Positions 9,012-17,834 are shown, numbered from the stretch's first letter. The stretch is 37,120 bases of DNA from an uncultured Bacteroidales bacterium (GCA_903945175.1 CAJAUM010000003.1:1-37120), one strand, 5' to 3'. Numbers and translations are program-made. Notes: generated from the sequence alone by a model not told the origin.

Positions 9012-9818
9012 TCAGTTTAAAAGATAAGCAACGGGACTTCGGCGTGCCACTGTAGTAATAGTACGGCACGATAAGCCGTTTAATGAATGGAGCGCCTCTT
9101 TTGCCTGGGCCGTTTTTCCGGTTGCATTGATAATCAGGCTTGCTCTGACTTCATGAAAATCCCTGTCACTGAGTTGCTTCGTTATTCCCTTATCAGGAAA
9201 ATACCGTTGGATTGAATTTTTCGAGACCGGGTAATCAGCAATAAAATTGATTACCGCAGTTAAAAATTCAGGAGGCACTCCCCCCTTTTCAATTTCCAGG
9301 TTGGTAACCATCCCCTTTTTCAGCTTTGAAACCTGCTGTTCCTCAACAAAGAAGATCACCTCGGGAGAAGCTTCAGACCGGCTTTCACTTCGTATCATCT
9401 CAAGCACAGGAGCGCCCGTTTCCACATAAGAGCCTTCCTTCACATTCATGCCGGTGATTTCGCCCGGGTAGGATGCGAAAATAGCAACAATGGCTTTTTC
9501 GTCCAGTTCGAAAATCTGTAACAATTTCTGCCCCTTGGCAACCTCATCACCGGTCTCACAGAAAATCGAATCAATCTGCCCCGAGCAAACCGATACTACC
9601 TCCCTTGGCAGTTCCCTGATCTTGATGATCCCGAATCCTTTGACATGCTGTGTTACTGACCCAAGGAATCCCCAGGCAAGCATCCCGGCAAGAATAACTC
9701 CTATTCCTGCCAACATCAGCCATGTCCCGGACGAGTTGACCTGCAATAATTCATCCAGGTCCTCCGGGGTCATCATCTTATTAAGCGATGATTTTCTGAA
9801 TATCTGCCTACCGATCAT
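9012..9818 (-). CDS. HlyD-like secretion adaptor (NHLM system)
   Basis: This 268-residue membrane-fusion protein has a short cytoplasmic N-terminus, one transmembrane helix near 32-53 (LMLAGIGVILAGMLAWGFLG), then a lipoyl/barrel-sandwich hybrid region. The latter has EVVSVCSGQIDSIFCETGDE and the matching half GEITGMNVKEGSYVETGAPV. It should bridge the inner-membrane ABC exporter to the periplasm. It is the first gene of the minus-strand export operon, whose promoter lies about 30 nt upstream. It is short for an HlyD protein and lacks a long coiled-coil hairpin, as is usual in NHLM systems. No dedicated TolC homologue is visible in the window. Confidence 0.88.
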   Translation of the reverse strand: MIGRQIFRKSSLNKMMTPEDLDELLQVNSSGTWLMLAGIGVILAGMLAWGFLGSVTQHVKGFGIIKIRELPREVVSVCSGQIDSIFCETGDEVAKGQKLLQIFELDEKAIVAIFASYPGEITGMNVKEGSYVETGAPVLEMIRSESRSEASPEVIFFVEEQQVSKLKKGMVTNLEIEKGGVPPEFLTAVINFIADYPVSKNSIQRYFPDKGITKQLSDRDFHEVRASLIINATGKTAQAKEALHSLNGLSCRTITTVARRSPVAYLLN

Positions 9819-9844
9819 ATCTTAAAGAGTGAAATAACAAAAAA

Positions 9845-9852
9845 CAAATATA
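9845..9852 (-). promoter_or_regulatory. -7 box of the export operon
   Basis: The minus strand reads TATATTTG, a perfect TAnnTTTG Bacteroidota -7 element, ending 27 nt before the adaptor ATG at 9818. No good TTTG -33 box and no CTTAC repeat is present at the expected distance, so this operon seems to be outside the direct-repeat regulon. Confidence 0.5.
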
Positions 9853-9902
9853 GTTGTGTTTTTAAAAATACCTGCCAGCGGTCTTGTCTTGATCATCACT
9901 TT

Positions 9903-9977
9903 TTTACAAAATCTTACTCCTTTTTTTAAATCCTTACTTATTGAGATTGGAAATTGCTTCGTTAGTGCTTACTTTTG
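9903..9977 (+). promoter_or_regulatory. CTTAC-N15-CTTAC promoter of the 10052 precursor unit
   Basis: CTTAC starts at 9913 and 9933, 20 bp apart, with an extra TTTAC at 9903, one helical turn upstream. ATTG at 9946 serves as a weak -33 box. TACTTTTG at 9970-9977 is a perfect TAnnTTTG -7 box, 37 bp from the second half-site with a 20-bp spacer. Confidence 0.68.
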
Positions 9978-10051
9978 ACATGCAAATAATAATTCAAGAC
10001 CAGTATCAGAAGGTAAGAATTTCGTAAAACAGACAAAAATCATTGGTTATT

Positions 10052-10339
10052 ATGTCAAATTTAAGAATCAAGCTGGAACAACAGATCATCGACAAAGCAA
10101 TGAAAGATGATTCATTTCGTAAGCATTTGCTTGAAGACCCTAAAACCGCATTCGAACAGGAGTCCGGGATAACACTTCCCGCATCCTTTAAGATCACCGT
10201 TCTGCAGGAAGATCAGCACAATGTATACCTTATCCTTCCGCCATTCCGGGGCGATGTGGCTGAAGATGAACTTTCGGAAGCAGAACTGGCCTCAGTCGCC
10301 GGGGGGACAGGTTGGGGGGGACCCGGCCAGGGATCATAG
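10052..10339 (+). CDS. NHLP-leader RiPP precursor, Gly-rich Cys-free core
   Basis: This 95-residue precursor has an 85-residue nitrile-hydratase-like leader (IIDKAMKDDSFRKHLLEDPK, SGITLPASFKITVLQEDQ, VYLILPP) and an acidic segment ending in SVAGG. The predicted core after GG is only TGWGGPGQGS: ten residues, half of them glycine, with no cysteine. LanM could dehydrate Thr or Ser but could not form a thioether ring, so this core may serve a different enzyme. An in-frame TTG at 10043 exists, but ATG 10052 matches the sister peptides' starts. The next gene on the strand (10382) begins 42 nt later and is likely its partner. Confidence 0.85.
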   Translation: MSNLRIKLEQQIIDKAMKDDSFRKHLLEDPKTAFEQESGITLPASFKITVLQEDQHNVYLILPPFRGDVAEDELSEAELASVAGGTGWGGPGQGS

Positions 10340-10381
10340 CCCCGGCCAACACGGTGAGCGCTTTTCGGGCAAAAAATTTTT

Positions 10382-11422
10382 ATGAAACTTTCCTTCGCCG
10401 ATCATATCGAAATCATTTCCACCCCCCTTCATTCCACCTTGATGGGGGGTGGCTGCATGGACTCATTGAAAGAGCTCTGTTCACTTTTTCCTTTTGACCT
10501 GTCGCGCGATTTTGGCTTTGAAAGCCGGCTGGGTGAGCCCTCGGCCGCCTGCGATTTTTCGTTTCTGATCGGGAAAGACACTGAAGGGGCAAAGATACTG
10601 GCCGGAAAAAACCCAATATCGGATCTGCATGAAAGTTTACTTGCCGATCCCCTCTGGCAACGAATAAGGAGATTTTTTTTTGAATGGAATACGCAGGGAC
10701 CTCTTTTAGCCGGCTCGGTGGAATCAGTATGGTTTGAGTTTGACTACGACGGAAAATCGTATAACCGGTGCCCGAATATTTTCTTCGGGATCGTTGCCGA
10801 CGGGAAAACAGGCCGGAAAGCCTGGGCTGAATCAACAATCAGGATACTGGATGAAATTTATCATATCCTTTTCAACATTCCATTCCCCGTCGAATTAGCG
10901 GCAAACCTGCGAATGTCAATCCTTGCACTTCCCGAACATGCCTGTTTATACCAGACCGGCCTCATGATCCCAAGGCATGCCGAGGCGGTGAGGCTGGTGC
11001 TTACAAAAATTAACGCCGGCCATCTGGAACCTTACCTCCGGGATATCTGTTGGCCGGGAGATTTTCAGAAAGTCAGCTTTCTGACCGATCGTTATGCCGG
11101 CCTGTTCGATTATTTCGTCTGCAATATCAATATAGGAAAGGAGATTCTTCCTTACCTGGCATTGGAGATGCTCTTTACGAATCTCAGCCAGCCCCGGTTT
11201 AATCCGAAGTGGGAGGCTGCGCTGGATGTTCTGGAATCAGACAAATTGGTGACGCGTGAAAAAAGGGAAGCCCTCCTCAGCTTCTGCGGAAAAACAAAGT
11301 GTGAGTTTCCTCATCCGGCAAATTACATCAGGGGCCTCAATCACCTTAAAATTGTGTGTAAGGAGCGTGCGCCAGTTGAATGTAAGGGCTATTTCGGAAC
11401 CATGATGCGGGATGGATTTTGA
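10382..11422 (+). CDS. unrecognised 346-aa protein of the RiPP locus
   Basis: I cannot assign this protein to a family from sequence alone. It is soluble, with no signal peptide or membrane segment. Seven cysteines are scattered without a CxxC pattern typical of Fe-S enzymes. Notable segments are SVESVWFEFDYDG (about residue 115), ALPEHACLYQTGLMIPRHAE (about 180) and a C-terminal RGLNHLKIVCKERAPVECKG. The last looks like a terminal beta-strand pair of an enzyme that binds a phosphate or substrate. It follows the Cys-free precursor 10052 by 42 nt on the same strand, so it is probably co-expressed and could modify that peptide. It converges with the nucleotidyltransferase gene. A role in peptide modification is inference from position only. 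Confidence 0.72.
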   Translation: MKLSFADHIEIISTPLHSTLMGGGCMDSLKELCSLFPFDLSRDFGFESRLGEPSAACDFSFLIGKDTEGAKILAGKNPISDLHESLLADPLWQRIRRFFFEWNTQGPLLAGSVESVWFEFDYDGKSYNRCPNIFFGIVADGKTGRKAWAESTIRILDEIYHILFNIPFPVELAANLRMSILALPEHACLYQTGLMIPRHAEAVRLVLTKINAGHLEPYLRDICWPGDFQKVSFLTDRYAGLFDYFVCNINIGKEILPYLALEMLFTNLSQPRFNPKWEAALDVLESDKLVTREKREALLSFCGKTKCEFPHPANYIRGLNHLKIVCKERAPVECKGYFGTMMRDGF

Positions 11423-11453
11423 GAATCGCTGAGCAGTCTTACCTGGATTGAAC

Positions 11454-12521
11454 TTATAGCCCCGGCTTGGCCTCCTCAATGGGAGTTTTTCCGGTGCCAA
11501 GTGAATTTTCCCCGGCCAGGAAAAGATCATTCCTGATCATTTTGAACTTCGCTTTCAGTTCTTCTGCCGCAACAGGAGCGTGCATCCATTCCAGACCCTG
11601 GTAAAGTCCTGCCGGAACCCGGCTGAATTGTTTAAGAGCCTTGTCCCTTACAGAAACCGCTGGCAGGTCAATCCTTATGGAGGCCCCTCCCAGTGTCAGA
11701 TTGAAACAGGAAGGAATGTCAGCGATCTGCGCCTCATTCGCGAGGCCATCCGACTCTGAAATCGCTTTAAGCATGTAGGCAGTACGTCGCAGCTCTCCCG
11801 AAAGGGATTCCATGGTGGAAGAAGGTTTTTCATAATTACTGCCGTTCCGCCCGATATTCGCAATCAGATAGACCCTGTTGAAACCAATGGGTGAAGGAGC
11901 CCCCAAAAGGCTGAACAGATCTTTTGGTTCCCGTCCGCGCCATATACTGTTAAACCGGAAGGCAACCCTGCTGAATTGCAATAAGAGATTCACCTGGGCC
12001 ATGACGGCTTTCTTTTGCGCATACTTCAACACATCATCCCAATGAAAACTGTAGGCCGATGCAATACTTACGATATCGAACAGATCTTTAGGGTTATCAC
12101 GATCCAGAATGGTTTTGAGTTTTTTAACCAGCATGTTCTTCATATTATCCACAGGAACCTGCCCTGCCATAAACGGCAACCCAAATTGTTCGGAAATGTC
12201 GTTTGAAATACTGATCTTGAGCTTTTCGCTGCCCTGTATCCAAAGGTGGAAATATCGCGCGTAAACTGCTGGTTCGTCATCAGTAACATGGCATTGTGTT
12301 TTCAGCACGTCAACTACAGGAGCAGCCTTTCTCTCAAAGCAGGGTAAAATGTTAGCTGAAAAATCCAGATCGTAGGTGAAGCGATGGTTCAGATAATACC
12401 TTGAGAGGGCAGCGCCACCCGAAAGATAAAAGGGCCCGAAACGGCCGGACATAGCGCCAAGCACCTGATCCTGCATGATATAAAGTTTAGCATACTTTTC
12501 GGCTGGGGTCGAATGTTTCAT
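11454..12521 (-). CDS. AbiEii-like nucleotidyltransferase, no antitoxin partner
   Basis: This 355-residue protein has the AbiEii/AbiGii nucleotidyltransferase pattern: YLSGGAALSRYYLNHRFTYD followed by LDF (about residues 32-54), which gives the GG and DxD metal site. A later KLKTILDRDNPKDLFDI (about 133-150) is typical of the family. The C-terminal 130 residues are not recognised. No AbiEi-type antitoxin is next to it. Instead its start overlaps the stop of the terpene-cyclase-fold gene by 4 nt (ATGA), so the two are translationally coupled. The setting inside a RiPP locus suggests it nucleotidylates or activates a substrate for the neighbouring enzyme rather than acting as a toxin; that is inference. 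Compare the genuine AbiE pair at 26026-27650. Confidence 0.78.
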   Translation of the reverse strand: MKHSTPAEKYAKLYIMQDQVLGAMSGRFGPFYLSGGAALSRYYLNHRFTYDLDFSANILPCFERKAAPVVDVLKTQCHVTDDEPAVYARYFHLWIQGSEKLKISISNDISEQFGLPFMAGQVPVDNMKNMLVKKLKTILDRDNPKDLFDIVSIASAYSFHWDDVLKYAQKKAVMAQVNLLLQFSRVAFRFNSIWRGREPKDLFSLLGAPSPIGFNRVYLIANIGRNGSNYEKPSSTMESLSGELRRTAYMLKAISESDGLANEAQIADIPSCFNLTLGGASIRIDLPAVSVRDKALKQFSRVPAGLYQGLEWMHAPVAAEELKAKFKMIRNDLFLAGENSLGTGKTPIEEAKPGL

Positions 12522-13588
12522 AGTGCTTCCGGTTTTATCGTTCCTGAATGGGTCTTCTGATAGAACACCAGCGAATCGAGTACGGCTGCCGTGGTAAACA
12601 ACGACCTGTGATCGGTAACCACGGTGCCCCAGGCAGCTCCTTTTCCATCAGGCCAGCTCCCGGGATCGACCGGTATATTCATAAAAGGCGGAGGAACCTG
12701 CAGCAAGGCAGAGGGTTGCCACGATCCGTTGTCCTGCTGCCGGCTGATGAGCCATCGGGCAACCGCCCCGGATTTTTCACGGGTCTTGTCAACCTCCCCG
12801 GCAAGAAGCAGGGTCTTTAAAGCCAGGGCTGTGGCAAAGGGAGATCCCTCACGAAAAACCTCATTGGCAACAAAAGCTTCCCTGCCGAAATGCTGCATCG
12901 CCCAGGAGAACGCCCGGTCAATTGCATCGCGGTGTTCAGTCATTCCTGCCACAAGCAGGGCCTCCGTCGCATGAGCTGTGGCATAAGCGGAATCGCTCCA
13001 CCAGTAACCATTCCAGTTCCCGGCGGGAAGCTGATGTTCCAGGATGTAGGGCAAAAGGATGCTGCTGAACCTAGGAATCCCCGCAGCCGCGGCGGTCACA
13101 CAGAGGTGTGAACCCGTCCATCCCCGGATGTCCTCTTCAGGCGTGGCGCCAATCAGTTTTCTAAGCTCTTTTTCAAGGATGTATGTGGTGATCCCGCCAT
13201 CTGTTAACCAATGCTTCAGAAGAAACTCCTCCGCTGCCTTTGTCCTGAACTTCCCATCCAGGCCGAGGCTTAGAGCAAACCTGATACCCCATACCGTGCT
13301 GTCGGCATCCTCGGGGGTGAGCAAGTTATATCCCCATCCCCCGTGACCGGTGAACAATTTTTGGGCGGCAAATGCGTTCCAAACCTCCTTCGTTTCCCTG
13401 ATGACACGGTCATCACCAGTACAGGCGAGGACTGAACCTACAAATCCTGTAACCCACCCGCTGCTCTCCCCGACGGGAAGGCGAAAATCGGACCACAGCC
13501 CCTGCGGATCCCTTGAACATAACAGGAAACCTGATGCTCTGCTGATGGCTTCGGCAATCAAAACATGAAGGGCATGAATCATTGACAT
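12518..13588 (-). CDS. prenyltransferase/squalene-cyclase-fold protein
   Basis: This protein of about 356 residues is built of alpha-alpha repeats of the terpene cyclase / prenyltransferase type. QW-like motifs are visible (QLPAGNWNGYWWSDSAYATA and SRQQDNGSWQPS), as are the repeated helices AHATEALLVAG and ATALALKTLLLAG. The class II cyclase acid motif DxDD is only partly present, as EDADSTVWGIRFAL, where the last Asp is Ser. Protonation-type cyclisation is therefore doubtful. The frame is open to an ATG at 13654, but a TATCTTTG -7 box at 13641-13634 implies the start is ATG 13588 (or 13582). It is coupled to the nucleotidyltransferase gene by a 4-nt overlap. It could be a peptide-modifying or isoprenoid enzyme, or a binding scaffold. 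Confidence 0.78.
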   Translation of the reverse strand: MSMIHALHVLIAEAISRASGFLLCSRDPQGLWSDFRLPVGESSGWVTGFVGSVLACTGDDRVIRETKEVWNAFAAQKLFTGHGGWGYNLLTPEDADSTVWGIRFALSLGLDGKFRTKAAEEFLLKHWLTDGGITTYILEKELRKLIGATPEEDIRGWTGSHLCVTAAAAGIPRFSSILLPYILEHQLPAGNWNGYWWSDSAYATAHATEALLVAGMTEHRDAIDRAFSWAMQHFGREAFVANEVFREGSPFATALALKTLLLAGEVDKTREKSGAVARWLISRQQDNGSWQPSALLQVPPPFMNIPVDPGSWPDGKGAAWGTVVTDHRSLFTTAAVLDSLVFYQKTHSGTIKPEAL

Positions 13589-13633
13589 ACAGTGCGTTAT
13601 TTTTTTTCCCGTTCGGGTAGTCCAGGGAAGAAT

Positions 13634-13641
13634 CAAAGATA
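13634..13641 (-). promoter_or_regulatory. -7 box of the cyclase/nucleotidyltransferase operon
   Basis: The minus strand reads TATCTTTG, a perfect TAnnTTTG element, 46 nt before ATG 13588. It lies inside the longer open frame that reaches 13654 and so argues for the shorter protein. No CTTAC repeat is found at the expected distance. Confidence 0.45.
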
Positions 13642-13688
13642 AAAAATCCGGCAAACAGAATTTTTCAAAATCGGGACATTTTCACAAT

Positions 13689-13756
13689 TTCTTACCTCTA
13701 TTTACAATTTCTTACTTCTTGTGTTTGGTTATAACCCGGTATGAGACATATCTTTA
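13689..13756 (+). promoter_or_regulatory. CTTAC-N15-CTTAC promoter of the precursor-LanM operon
   Basis: CTTAC begins at 13691 and 13711 (20 bp), with TTTAC exactly between them at 13701, so AATTTCTTAC-like units recur each helical turn. TTTG at 13724-13727 and TATCTTTA at 13749-13756 form a -33/-7 pair with a 21-bp spacer. The start codon of the precursor is 51 nt downstream. Confidence 0.7.
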
Positions 13757-13807
13757 CCTGAGCAGCTGAACATATTATAATATTATCGAAATAAATTCAA
13801 TGCAACC

Positions 13808-14119
13808 ATGGCAAACCTCAAATTAAAACTGGAACATCAGCTCATCGAAAAAGCGATGAAAGATGATTCATTCCGCAAGAAATTACTGGAGGATCCGAAA
13901 AATGCCTTCGAACAGGAAACAGGAATACCACTTCCATCATCCTTAAGGATCAATGTCCTGCAGGAAGACCAGCACAACGTTTACATTGTTCTGCCGCCAT
14001 TACAAAGCGAGGCCGGTGAATCTGAACTCACCGAAGCAGATCTTGAATCTGTTGCAGGGGGATACCCCGGGCTCTGGACTGATGGGGCCGCTTGCACGAA
14101 GAATCTGCCTCACGACTAA
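13808..14119 (+). CDS. NHLP-leader lanthipeptide precursor (one Cys)
   Basis: This 103-residue precursor has an 85-residue leader very close to that of 10052 (LIEKAMKDDSFRKKLLEDPK, then VLQEDQHNVYIVLPP) ending in ESVAGG. The core YPGLWTDGAACTKNLPHD has 18 residues, one Cys and two Thr, so at most one thioether ring could form. It is the first gene of the operon that continues 65 nt later with the LanM gene. Its promoter carries the locus-wide direct repeat. It is the most obvious cognate substrate by position. Confidence 0.88.
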   Translation: MANLKLKLEHQLIEKAMKDDSFRKKLLEDPKNAFEQETGIPLPSSLRINVLQEDQHNVYIVLPPLQSEAGESELTEADLESVAGGYPGLWTDGAACTKNLPHD

Positions 14120-14184
14120 AACTCATATTAGGCCGGATGCAGGCCCTACGGTAAAGAGAAGTTCTCAAGTATAAAAAACAGGTG

Positions 14185-17100
14185 ATGACCTCACGACCAT
14201 CGATCAGCTTTTACAAAGATATGGCAGCCAGGGCAGTAAGGCTACAGGAAAAAATTGACGAGCCTCTGCTGTTTGATTTCATCCCGGGCAGCGAACGGGA
14301 AATTGGTGAGCGCCTGTCCGAATGGCGTAAGGCCATTGGGCCCGACGATGATGAGATGTTCATGAACAGGCTGAAAAACGACGGTCTGTGCGAAGATGAC
14401 CTGCCTAACCTGCTCGGAAATGTTTCCTTTAAAAACGAAGACCGGCTTCCGCTGTGGATCACTCCTTTCGCGGAATTAATGGATTTTTTAGGGTCTTATG
14501 AACCTGCTGATCTTGCAGCAGAAATGACAAAGCTTTTCGGTATTGATGAGGAGAAAAATATTCCTTTTCTCCACCTCATCACCCCCTTTGTGGCTTACGC
14601 CCTGCAGAAGCTGGATCATGAAACGGCAGGCCAAAGACCGGAATTATGCACCCGGGAAGCCTGCCTGATGCTCAACCTTCAACTGGCAAGGACGCTGGGA
14701 TCATATTCTTGCCCGACTTTTCAGCTTGAATTCAGGGTGTTTACCTCATCCCGGCGGTCGTCTGTTTCACGTCTTTTTGACATGAATCCTACAGAAGAGA
14801 ATCCTTCAAATGAACTGTATCTTCAATTCACTACCGGTATATTCAACAATGGCTGGCAGGACTTTTATTTAGAATACAGTGTTCTGGCCAGGATCATCAC
14901 CACGTTAGTGGCCAACTGGACAAGAAATACGGCCAATTTTCTGAACCGCCTGGCGGATGATATTCGTGATATTGCGGGCAGGTTTTCGGGTGGCATTCCT
15001 CCTGGCCGAATAACAGCGTATTCGGGAGGCATATCCGACTCGCATGATCATGGCAAAGCAGTGATATCACTGAATTTTGAATCGGGTTTGAAACTGGTAT
15101 ACAAGCCCAAAAACCTGGAGCTTGAACAGGCCTGGTCGGATTTACTGAAATGGTTTAACGATAATGGACTGGATCCCGGGCTTATACCCTTGGAAGTACT
15201 TCAGAGGAAGAGTTACGGATGGGTTGGCTTTATTGAAGCCGGGGAATGTTTGTCGCAGGAGGAGGTGGCTGATTATTACCGGCGGATAGGATCCCTTACC
15301 GGCATCATTTATATGCTCAACGGCAATGACTGCCATTACGAGAACCTGATTGCCTCCGGTTCATACCCGGTCCTGGTCGACCTGGAAACGGTGATGCACC
15401 ATGAAGGCAGGATGTTTGCCGGGGACCAGCCTGATTGCGCAATATCCCTTGCCTCCAGGCAAATCGGGGTGTCAGTATTCCGCACCGGGCTGCTGCCAGG
15501 CTGGATCCTGGGCAAAGACGGATTTGTATATGATGTAAGCGCCACGGGAGGATACGAGCATGCCGAATCGCCTTACAAACGCCAGAAGTGGGAGAATGTA
15601 AATACCGACAGTATGGACGTAAGGCTCATTCCCATCACGTTTGGCAATCAGCACAATATGCCACTTCTCGAAGGCCTGGCACAACTGCCTTCACGCTATA
15701 CCGATGAGATTGTAAGAGGCTTTACTGCATTCTACAAACTGATAATCAAGCACAAAAGCGAGATCCCTATCCATCTTTTTGCCGGAAAGGAATTGAGGTT
15801 TATTTTCCGTTCGACAAGGATCTACGGTATGATCATGAAAACCATGATGGATCCGAAGTACATGCGCAAAGGCATTGACCGCAGTATACGGGCCGAGCTC
15901 CTTTGCCGTGCATTTCTGCATCAGCCTGCCCCAAACCCCGATTGGGCCATCTGCAAATCGGAGATAAATCAGCTGGAAGAGACCGATATCCCGATCTTCA
16001 AAGCCGACTCTGATAAAAAAACCCTGAAAGACAACACCGGGCCGGTATGCGAGGATTACATGAACGGGGCTGTTTATGACCTGGTAATAAATCATCTGCA
16101 GGAAATGGATGAGAACGACCTCAGGAAACAAACGAAGTTCATACGTGCTGCATTTTTCTTCAGGGATATCTCTCATGAATCCGTTAATGAAAAGGAGGAG
16201 ATCAGGATCTCTCCCTTGCAGGAACATCAGCCTCTCAGGCCCGGGATGCTTATTGAAAAAGCAATGAAAATAGCTCAAATGCTTAAATCGGAAGCTGTTA
16301 TTTCGAAGGACGGCAGTTGCTCATGGCTAACAGTAGGAATTATCCCCGGAACAGAACGCTACCGCATGGAGCCTATGTCGATGTTCTTATACGACGGCTT
16401 ACCTGGAGTAGCCCTGTTTCTCTCGGCTCTCAATTCCGTTTCACCCGACCCATTGCCGGCATGGCTCCTGGATGCGACAGCAATTTCTATCAGGCAGGGT
16501 ATCAGGAATATGCAGCAGAACGCAGGTCTCATGAGAACGGGCCCGGTAGGAATCGCTGCCGGACTGCCTTCCGTAATCTATGCCCTTCTCAAAATATACG
16601 AATTTACAGGCGACCCATCCTTTATTGATGATGCTATCACGGTATGCAGCCTGGTCACACCCTTTATGATAAACAGCGACAATTCGTTCGACATCCTCTC
16701 GGGAAGCGCGGGATGCATTCTGGCCATGCTGTCGCTTTATAAACTGACGAAACATGAGCAGGCAATTGAAAAAGCCATTCTTTGCGGAAGGCATCTGGCT
16801 TCGAATCTTAATGAATCTGCGGATGGACATTGGGGCTGGAAAACGATGAATGGCAAAATGCTTACAGGCTTCTCACACGGGCAGGCCGGCATCGCCCATT
16901 CCCTGCTGAAGCTTTATGAACAAACCGGTTCGGCTGAGTATTTCGATGCTGCAGATAAAGCCATACAGTATGAGAACAGCCTGTTCTCAGCCGAATTCAG
17001 CAACTGGCCCGATCTCAGGGAACTTTCCGGAAAACCCGGGTCAGGCCCCGTATATATGTCTTCATGGTGCCATGGAGCCCCGGGGATTCTGCTCGGCCGA

Positions 17101-17463
17101 CTCGCTTCCCGGCATCTTTACAAAAACCCTGAGATAGAAACAAATATCAGCGAGGCTGTAAAAACATGCCGGATGAACCCCGTAAATGGCCGGGACCATC
17201 TTTGCTGCGGCAGCCTCGGGCTGGCCGATATACTGTTGTATGCCGGCATAAGAACAGGCAATGAGGATCTGAAAACCGAAGCTTCACTCAGGGTTCAGAA
17301 GGTCCTTGAAAGGGCGGAGCGAAAAGGACGGTATACCCTGTTCGCCGGTCAGGAAGATGATGTCTTCAACCCCGGCTTCTTCCAGGGCCTTTCAGGGATA
17401 GGCTACGAAATGCTTCGGTTTGCTTTCCCTGAAAAACTGCCGTCGGTCCTGATCTTTGAATAA
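14185..17463 (+). CDS. lanM: class II lanthipeptide synthetase LanM
   Basis: This bifunctional enzyme of 1092 residues should dehydrate Ser/Thr in the precursor core and cyclise with Cys to form (methyl)lanthionine. The N-terminal dehydratase (DUF4135-type, about residues 130-600) has the kinase-like KLVYKPKNLELEQAW near 305 and LNGNDCHYENLIASG near 378. The C-terminal LanC-like cyclase (about 725-1085) has the zinc ligands in SSWCHGAPGILLGR (Cys about 962) and DHLCCGSLGLADI (Cys about 1007). The conserved His is in GFSHGQAGIAHSLL. All key motifs are intact. A GTG directly before the ATG is an alternative start. One synthetase serves several NHLP-leader precursors here, as in the prochlorosin system of cyanobacteria, where one ProcM handles many. 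Two precursor genes follow directly downstream. Confidence 0.96.
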   Translation: MTSRPSISFYKDMAARAVRLQEKIDEPLLFDFIPGSEREIGERLSEWRKAIGPDDDEMFMNRLKNDGLCEDDLPNLLGNVSFKNEDRLPLWITPFAELMDFLGSYEPADLAAEMTKLFGIDEEKNIPFLHLITPFVAYALQKLDHETAGQRPELCTREACLMLNLQLARTLGSYSCPTFQLEFRVFTSSRRSSVSRLFDMNPTEENPSNELYLQFTTGIFNNGWQDFYLEYSVLARIITTLVANWTRNTANFLNRLADDIRDIAGRFSGGIPPGRITAYSGGISDSHDHGKAVISLNFESGLKLVYKPKNLELEQAWSDLLKWFNDNGLDPGLIPLEVLQRKSYGWVGFIEAGECLSQEEVADYYRRIGSLTGIIYMLNGNDCHYENLIASGSYPVLVDLETVMHHEGRMFAGDQPDCAISLASRQIGVSVFRTGLLPGWILGKDGFVYDVSATGGYEHAESPYKRQKWENVNTDSMDVRLIPITFGNQHNMPLLEGLAQLPSRYTDEIVRGFTAFYKLIIKHKSEIPIHLFAGKELRFIFRSTRIYGMIMKTMMDPKYMRKGIDRSIRAELLCRAFLHQPAPNPDWAICKSEINQLEETDIPIFKADSDKKTLKDNTGPVCEDYMNGAVYDLVINHLQEMDENDLRKQTKFIRAAFFFRDISHESVNEKEEIRISPLQEHQPLRPGMLIEKAMKIAQMLKSEAVISKDGSCSWLTVGIIPGTERYRMEPMSMFLYDGLPGVALFLSALNSVSPDPLPAWLLDATAISIRQGIRNMQQNAGLMRTGPVGIAAGLPSVIYALLKIYEFTGDPSFIDDAITVCSLVTPFMINSDNSFDILSGSAGCILAMLSLYKLTKHEQAIEKAILCGRHLASNLNESADGHWGWKTMNGKMLTGFSHGQAGIAHSLLKLYEQTGSAEYFDAADKAIQYENSLFSAEFSNWPDLRELSGKPGSGPVYMSSWCHGAPGILLGRLASRHLYKNPEIETNISEAVKTCRMNPVNGRDHLCCGSLGLADILLYAGIRTGNEDLKTEASLRVQKVLERAERKGRYTLFAGQEDDVFNPGFFQGLSGIGYEMLRFAFPEKLPSVLIFE

Positions 17464-17496
17464 TATAATAGATGTTTAATTCTCAAAACTGCAATT

Positions 17497-17799
17497 ATGA
17501 AACAGAGAGAACAATTTGATCAGCAGCTCATCGAAAAAGCGATGAAAGACCAGGATTTCAGACAGCGGCTTCTTGAAAATCCGAAAACCGTTATCGCAGA
17601 GGAAACGGGAGTAAAAATTCCGGAAGGATTAAACGTAAAGGTATTGCAGGAAGACCAGAGTTCGGTATACCTGGTTCTGCCATTTATTTATCCCGAGAGC
17701 AAAGAGACTGAACTGTGCGAATCGGAACTGGAAATGGTTTCAGGAGGGAACAAGTGGACGTTTGAAGGGTGTGGACCTGGAGACGGATCAACTTATTAA
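17497..17799 (+). CDS. NHLP-leader lanthipeptide precursor (one Cys, Gly-rich)
   Basis: This 100-residue precursor begins 33 nt after the LanM stop and is probably co-transcribed with it. The 84-residue leader ends in EMVSGG, and the core is NKWTFEGCGPGDGSTY with one Cys, two Thr and one Ser. Its leader is almost identical to that of 21899 at DNA level over about 70 nt (AAAAAGCGATGAAAGACCAG and on). This points to recent duplication with divergence confined mainly to the core. Confidence 0.88.
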   Translation: MKQREQFDQQLIEKAMKDQDFRQRLLENPKTVIAEETGVKIPEGLNVKVLQEDQSSVYLVLPFIYPESKETELCESELEMVSGGNKWTFEGCGPGDGSTY

Positions 17800-17834
17800 T
17801 AAAAACAAGGTATTAATTGCAAATAACGCTCAGC

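Noticed and set aside
10013-10030. Minus-strand TTTAC/CTTAC pair as a regulon site for the export operon
   Set aside because: The period is 11 bp, not 20, no -7 box is at the expected distance, and the real promoter of that operon is at 9845-9852.
11454-12521. A second AbiE toxin-antitoxin system
   Set aside because: No antitoxin-like gene or operator palindrome is adjacent; the gene is coupled to a terpene-cyclase-fold gene instead.
15691-16278. 195-codon open frame on the minus strand inside LanM
   Set aside because: It is antisense to the conserved LanM dehydratase region, has no recognisable protein features and no promoter; it is a shadow of the GC pattern of the real gene.
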